Assembly: GCA_944332505.1 (NCBI GenBank)
Contig: CALVKC010000020.1
Span: 1-15,484, forward strand
Direction: 5' to 3'
DNA: 15,484 bases
Origin: an uncultured Bacilli bacterium
Lineage (GTDB): Bacteria > Bacillota_I > Bacilli_A > RF39 > UBA660
Both the position numbers and the translations under genes were made by a program. Under the pieces are notes generated by a model. The model made no database searches and was not told the origin of the DNA. It was given only the letters and a program-made list of their open reading frames with translations. Position 1 is the first letter of the stretch. Each line of letters begins with the position of its first letter. Shown one piece after another: positions 13,771 to 15,484 of the stretch.

Positions 13771-15357
13771 CTATTGAATTTGATCATACATACCAAACAT
13801 TGGCACAATTACAGCTATTATTATTAAACCTACTATAACCGCTAAAAATACAATCATTATTGGTTCTATAAATGCTTTTAAATTATTAACTATATTTTTG
13901 TGTAATAATTGATAATATTCACTTACTTTTTGCATCATGGTTGCTAAATCTCCAGTTGATTCCCCAGTTACTATCATATAATATGCAACATCTGGTACAG
14001 CCCAATGATCTTTAAATGCTTCTGAAATTTTTTCTCCTTTTATTACATTATTTATTGTTTTATATAGTATAGCTTTATATATTTCATTATTTGTAATTCT
14101 GCTTAAAATATCCATACTGTCAGTTATAAATACATTATTTCGTAATAATGATGCAAATGTTTTAGTAAATATTGTTAGTTCATTGTATATAATAACATTT
14201 TTAATTATTGGTAAATGCATTAAAAATATTTGCATATATGTTCTAAATGCTTTTACATATTTATATAAAAATATTATTGTAGATATAACCAAAAATATAA
14301 TTAAAAATATAACTAAATATTGTTCTTTTATAAATGTACTAGCATTTATTACTATCTTAGTAATACCTGCAATTGGGGCATCATTTTCTGCATATATTTC
14401 AGTAAATTGTGGTACTACATATACTAATATAAATATTATTACTCCTATTGAAAATACAAATACTATTGCAGGATATGTCATAGCACTTATCATTTGTTTT
14501 CTTGTTTCATAAATTTCTGAATAGTAATTAGCCATATCATCTAATGTTTCTATTAGAGTACCACTTGCTTCTGCGGCTTTTATCATGTTTATCAATAATG
14601 CTGGAAACATATTACCTTGTTTTTCTAATGCTTTGGAAAAAGTTTCTCCTAAAGTAAGTTCATATGATATTGCCTTAAAAGCATCTTGTTTTGCTTTACC
14701 ATTCATTTGATTCGTTAAGATTTTAACTGCTTCACTTAATGTTATTCCAGCTTTAATATATGTAGATAATTGAGTTAACCAAAATATTAAGTCTTTGGTA
14801 GACATGCTTTTACCAAAAAAACCTGATCTTTGATATAAAAAATCATAAAAAGGTGTAGTTTTAATTACGTATACATCATAACCTTCATTTAATAAATAGG
14901 CATTAACATCTAATTTACTAAACCCATTCATTACACCAGTAATGATTTTACCTTTACTATCTTTCGCTTTATAATAATATACATGAGGGGTTTTGCTTCT
15001 TGTTGCTCCAGCAGTTTGTAAATCTAGTTGTAATATTTTCTTTTCTTCTTCTAATTTTGCTAAAGTTTTAGCACTATATTTATATACTTTTTCTTTTTTT
15101 ACTTTATTTTTAGTTAATTCATATATTTTTTCTTCTTCTGATGCAAAATGTTGTTTTGTTTTTCGATATGTTTTATCTACTTGGTAACTTGCTCCATTAA
15201 ATAGATTTACCCAAAAATCAAAAAATACAAATTTTACTCCTAACAATGCAAAATAAAAAATGTTATAAATAACTATATAAATCATTCTAAATACTTCTAT
15301 AAAACTTGTATGATTTTTTTGTTTTAACTTTTTATCATTTTGAGTTATTTCTAACAT
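13771..15357 (-). CDS. Type II secretion F / PilC / ComGB-like platform protein with N-terminal extension
   Basis: This polytopic inner-membrane platform protein interacts with the assembly ATPase of type IV pili, type II secretion or the competence pseudopilus. The usual PilC start (Tyr/Lys-rich AKDSKGKIITG, then a conserved helix) appears only at residues 126-167. Two T2SSF repeats follow: about 185-320 with LTQLSTYIKAGITLSEA (194-210) and AAEASGTLIETL (261-272), and about 390-520 with VTGESTGDL (463-471). Membrane helices lie near 295-318, 346-366 and 497-520. At 528 residues it is well above the usual 350-410. The extra 120 residues contain a hydrophobic segment (about 24-49) and a basic, coiled-coil-like stretch (60-112). 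The ATG at 15357 has AAAGGA nine bases upstream. It is first in an operon with the prepilin peptidase. The assembly ATPase is not in the window. Confidence 0.93.
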   Translation of the reverse strand: MLEITQNDKKLKQKNHTSFIEVFRMIYIVIYNIFYFALLGVKFVFFDFWVNLFNGASYQVDKTYRKTKQHFASEEEKIYELTKNKVKKEKVYKYSAKTLAKLEEEKKILQLDLQTAGATRSKTPHVYYYKAKDSKGKIITGVMNGFSKLDVNAYLLNEGYDVYVIKTTPFYDFLYQRSGFFGKSMSTKDLIFWLTQLSTYIKAGITLSEAVKILTNQMNGKAKQDAFKAISYELTLGETFSKALEKQGNMFPALLINMIKAAEASGTLIETLDDMANYYSEIYETRKQMISAMTYPAIVFVFSIGVIIFILVYVVPQFTEIYAENDAPIAGITKIVINASTFIKEQYLVIFLIIFLVISTIIFLYKYVKAFRTYMQIFLMHLPIIKNVIIYNELTIFTKTFASLLRNNVFITDSMDILSRITNNEIYKAILYKTINNVIKGEKISEAFKDHWAVPDVAYYMIVTGESTGDLATMMQKVSEYYQLLHKNIVNNLKAFIEPIMIVFLAVIVGLIIIAVIVPMFGMYDQIQ

Positions 15358-15382
15358 ATTAATCTATCCTTTACTATTATTA

Positions 15383-15411
15383 AGTATAACAAAAATCATA
15401 ACTAATTACAA
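15383..15411 (-). promoter_or_regulatory. Promoter of the GspF/prepilin peptidase operon
   Basis: TTGTAA (15411-15406), a 17-base spacer and TATACT (15388-15383) with an extended -10 TGT. The -35 lies in the loop region of the terminator of the gene upstream, so the end of one unit and the start of the next are interleaved. Confidence 0.65.
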
Positions 15412-15423
15412 TTAGTTATGATT
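15388..15423 (-). terminator. Terminator of the minus-strand gene entering at the right edge
   Basis: A long, nearly perfect stem of about 12-14 pairs (15394-15407 with 15410-15423) is followed on the minus strand by TTTTTGTT. It stands eight bases after the stop of the partial gene. Its sequence also contains the -35 of the next promoter. Confidence 0.75.
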
Positions 15424-15430
15424 AATTTTA

Positions 15431-15484
15431 TTAATTTATAAGAATTGGATCAGAACTAGTCCCAGATCCAGAGACATAAGTTGT
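15431..15484 (-). CDS. 3' end of a minus-strand gene, unknown (possible surface or pilin-type protein)
   Basis: Read on the minus strand, the last 54 bases are open and encode TTYVSGSGTSSDPILIN followed by TAA. The stop is followed at once by a strong terminator, which supports a true gene end. The Gly/Ser-rich tail with an SGSGT..DP pattern recalls C-termini of secreted or pilin-like proteins. The position upstream of a PilC-like gene would suit a pilus or surface component. Seventeen residues are too few to identify it. Confidence 0.6.
   Translation of the reverse strand, partial: TTYVSGSGTSSDPILIN

Noticed and set aside
1..15484. CRISPR arrays, insertion sequences, tRNA or rRNA genes
   Set aside because: No regularly spaced repeats, transposase motifs, cloverleaf sequences or rRNA cores were seen on either strand.

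Overview
The window is very AT-rich chromosomal DNA. It most likely comes from a low-GC Bacilli-type Firmicute or an uncultured gut relative of the Mollicutes. The signs are Shine-Dalgarno sites of the GGAGG type, sigmaA-like promoters (often with an extended -10 TGn), intrinsic terminators, a 6S RNA/tcdA/rarA neighbourhood like that of Bacillus, a SpoIIM-like protein, and TGA used as a stop (pyrG). The species cannot be named from the sequence.

Layout. Positions 1-240 hold a promoter and a probable 6S RNA. tcdA (tRNA t6A cyclisation) follows and converges on gpsA (phospholipid precursor synthesis), which overlaps the end of rarA (replication-fork ATPase). Divergent from rarA is xerD (chromosome dimer resolution). 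A tiny unannotated-type Ser/Arg/Lys-rich gene lies antisense to the xerD end, followed by a class I glutamine amidotransferase-like hydrolase and pyrG (CTP synthase) with a terminator-like leader.

Positions 6560-7702 hold a retron: a promoter, a structured msr-msd RNA locus and a reverse transcriptase with the retron hallmarks (NAxxH, QGAPTS, YSDD, VTG). No recognisable effector gene accompanies it. The next gene is an ordinary-looking ZIP metal transporter, preceded by its own plausible promoter.

After a gene-free AT-rich stretch (8500-8759) almost everything runs on the minus strand. A PAP2 phosphatase lies downstream of an operon of an HTH protein and a membrane-anchored eight-cysteine protein of unknown function. 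Upstream of those are mnmA (tRNA 2-thiouridine), a SpoIIM-like membrane protein, and a type IV pilus/competence-type pair (GspF/PilC-like protein with an unusual N-terminal extension, then a prepilin peptidase). The C-terminal end of one more minus-strand gene lies at the right edge. A 30-residue plus-strand membrane peptide sits between the prepilin peptidase and the SpoIIM-like gene.

Most genes are housekeeping. The points worth a second look are the effector-less retron, a recurring compact promoter/start arrangement (a -10 box, six bases, GTGAT or GTGGT, three or four bases, ATG) at four genes, the tiny basic protein with its own antisense terminator, the pyrG leader, and the HTH/cysteine-rich membrane protein pair.
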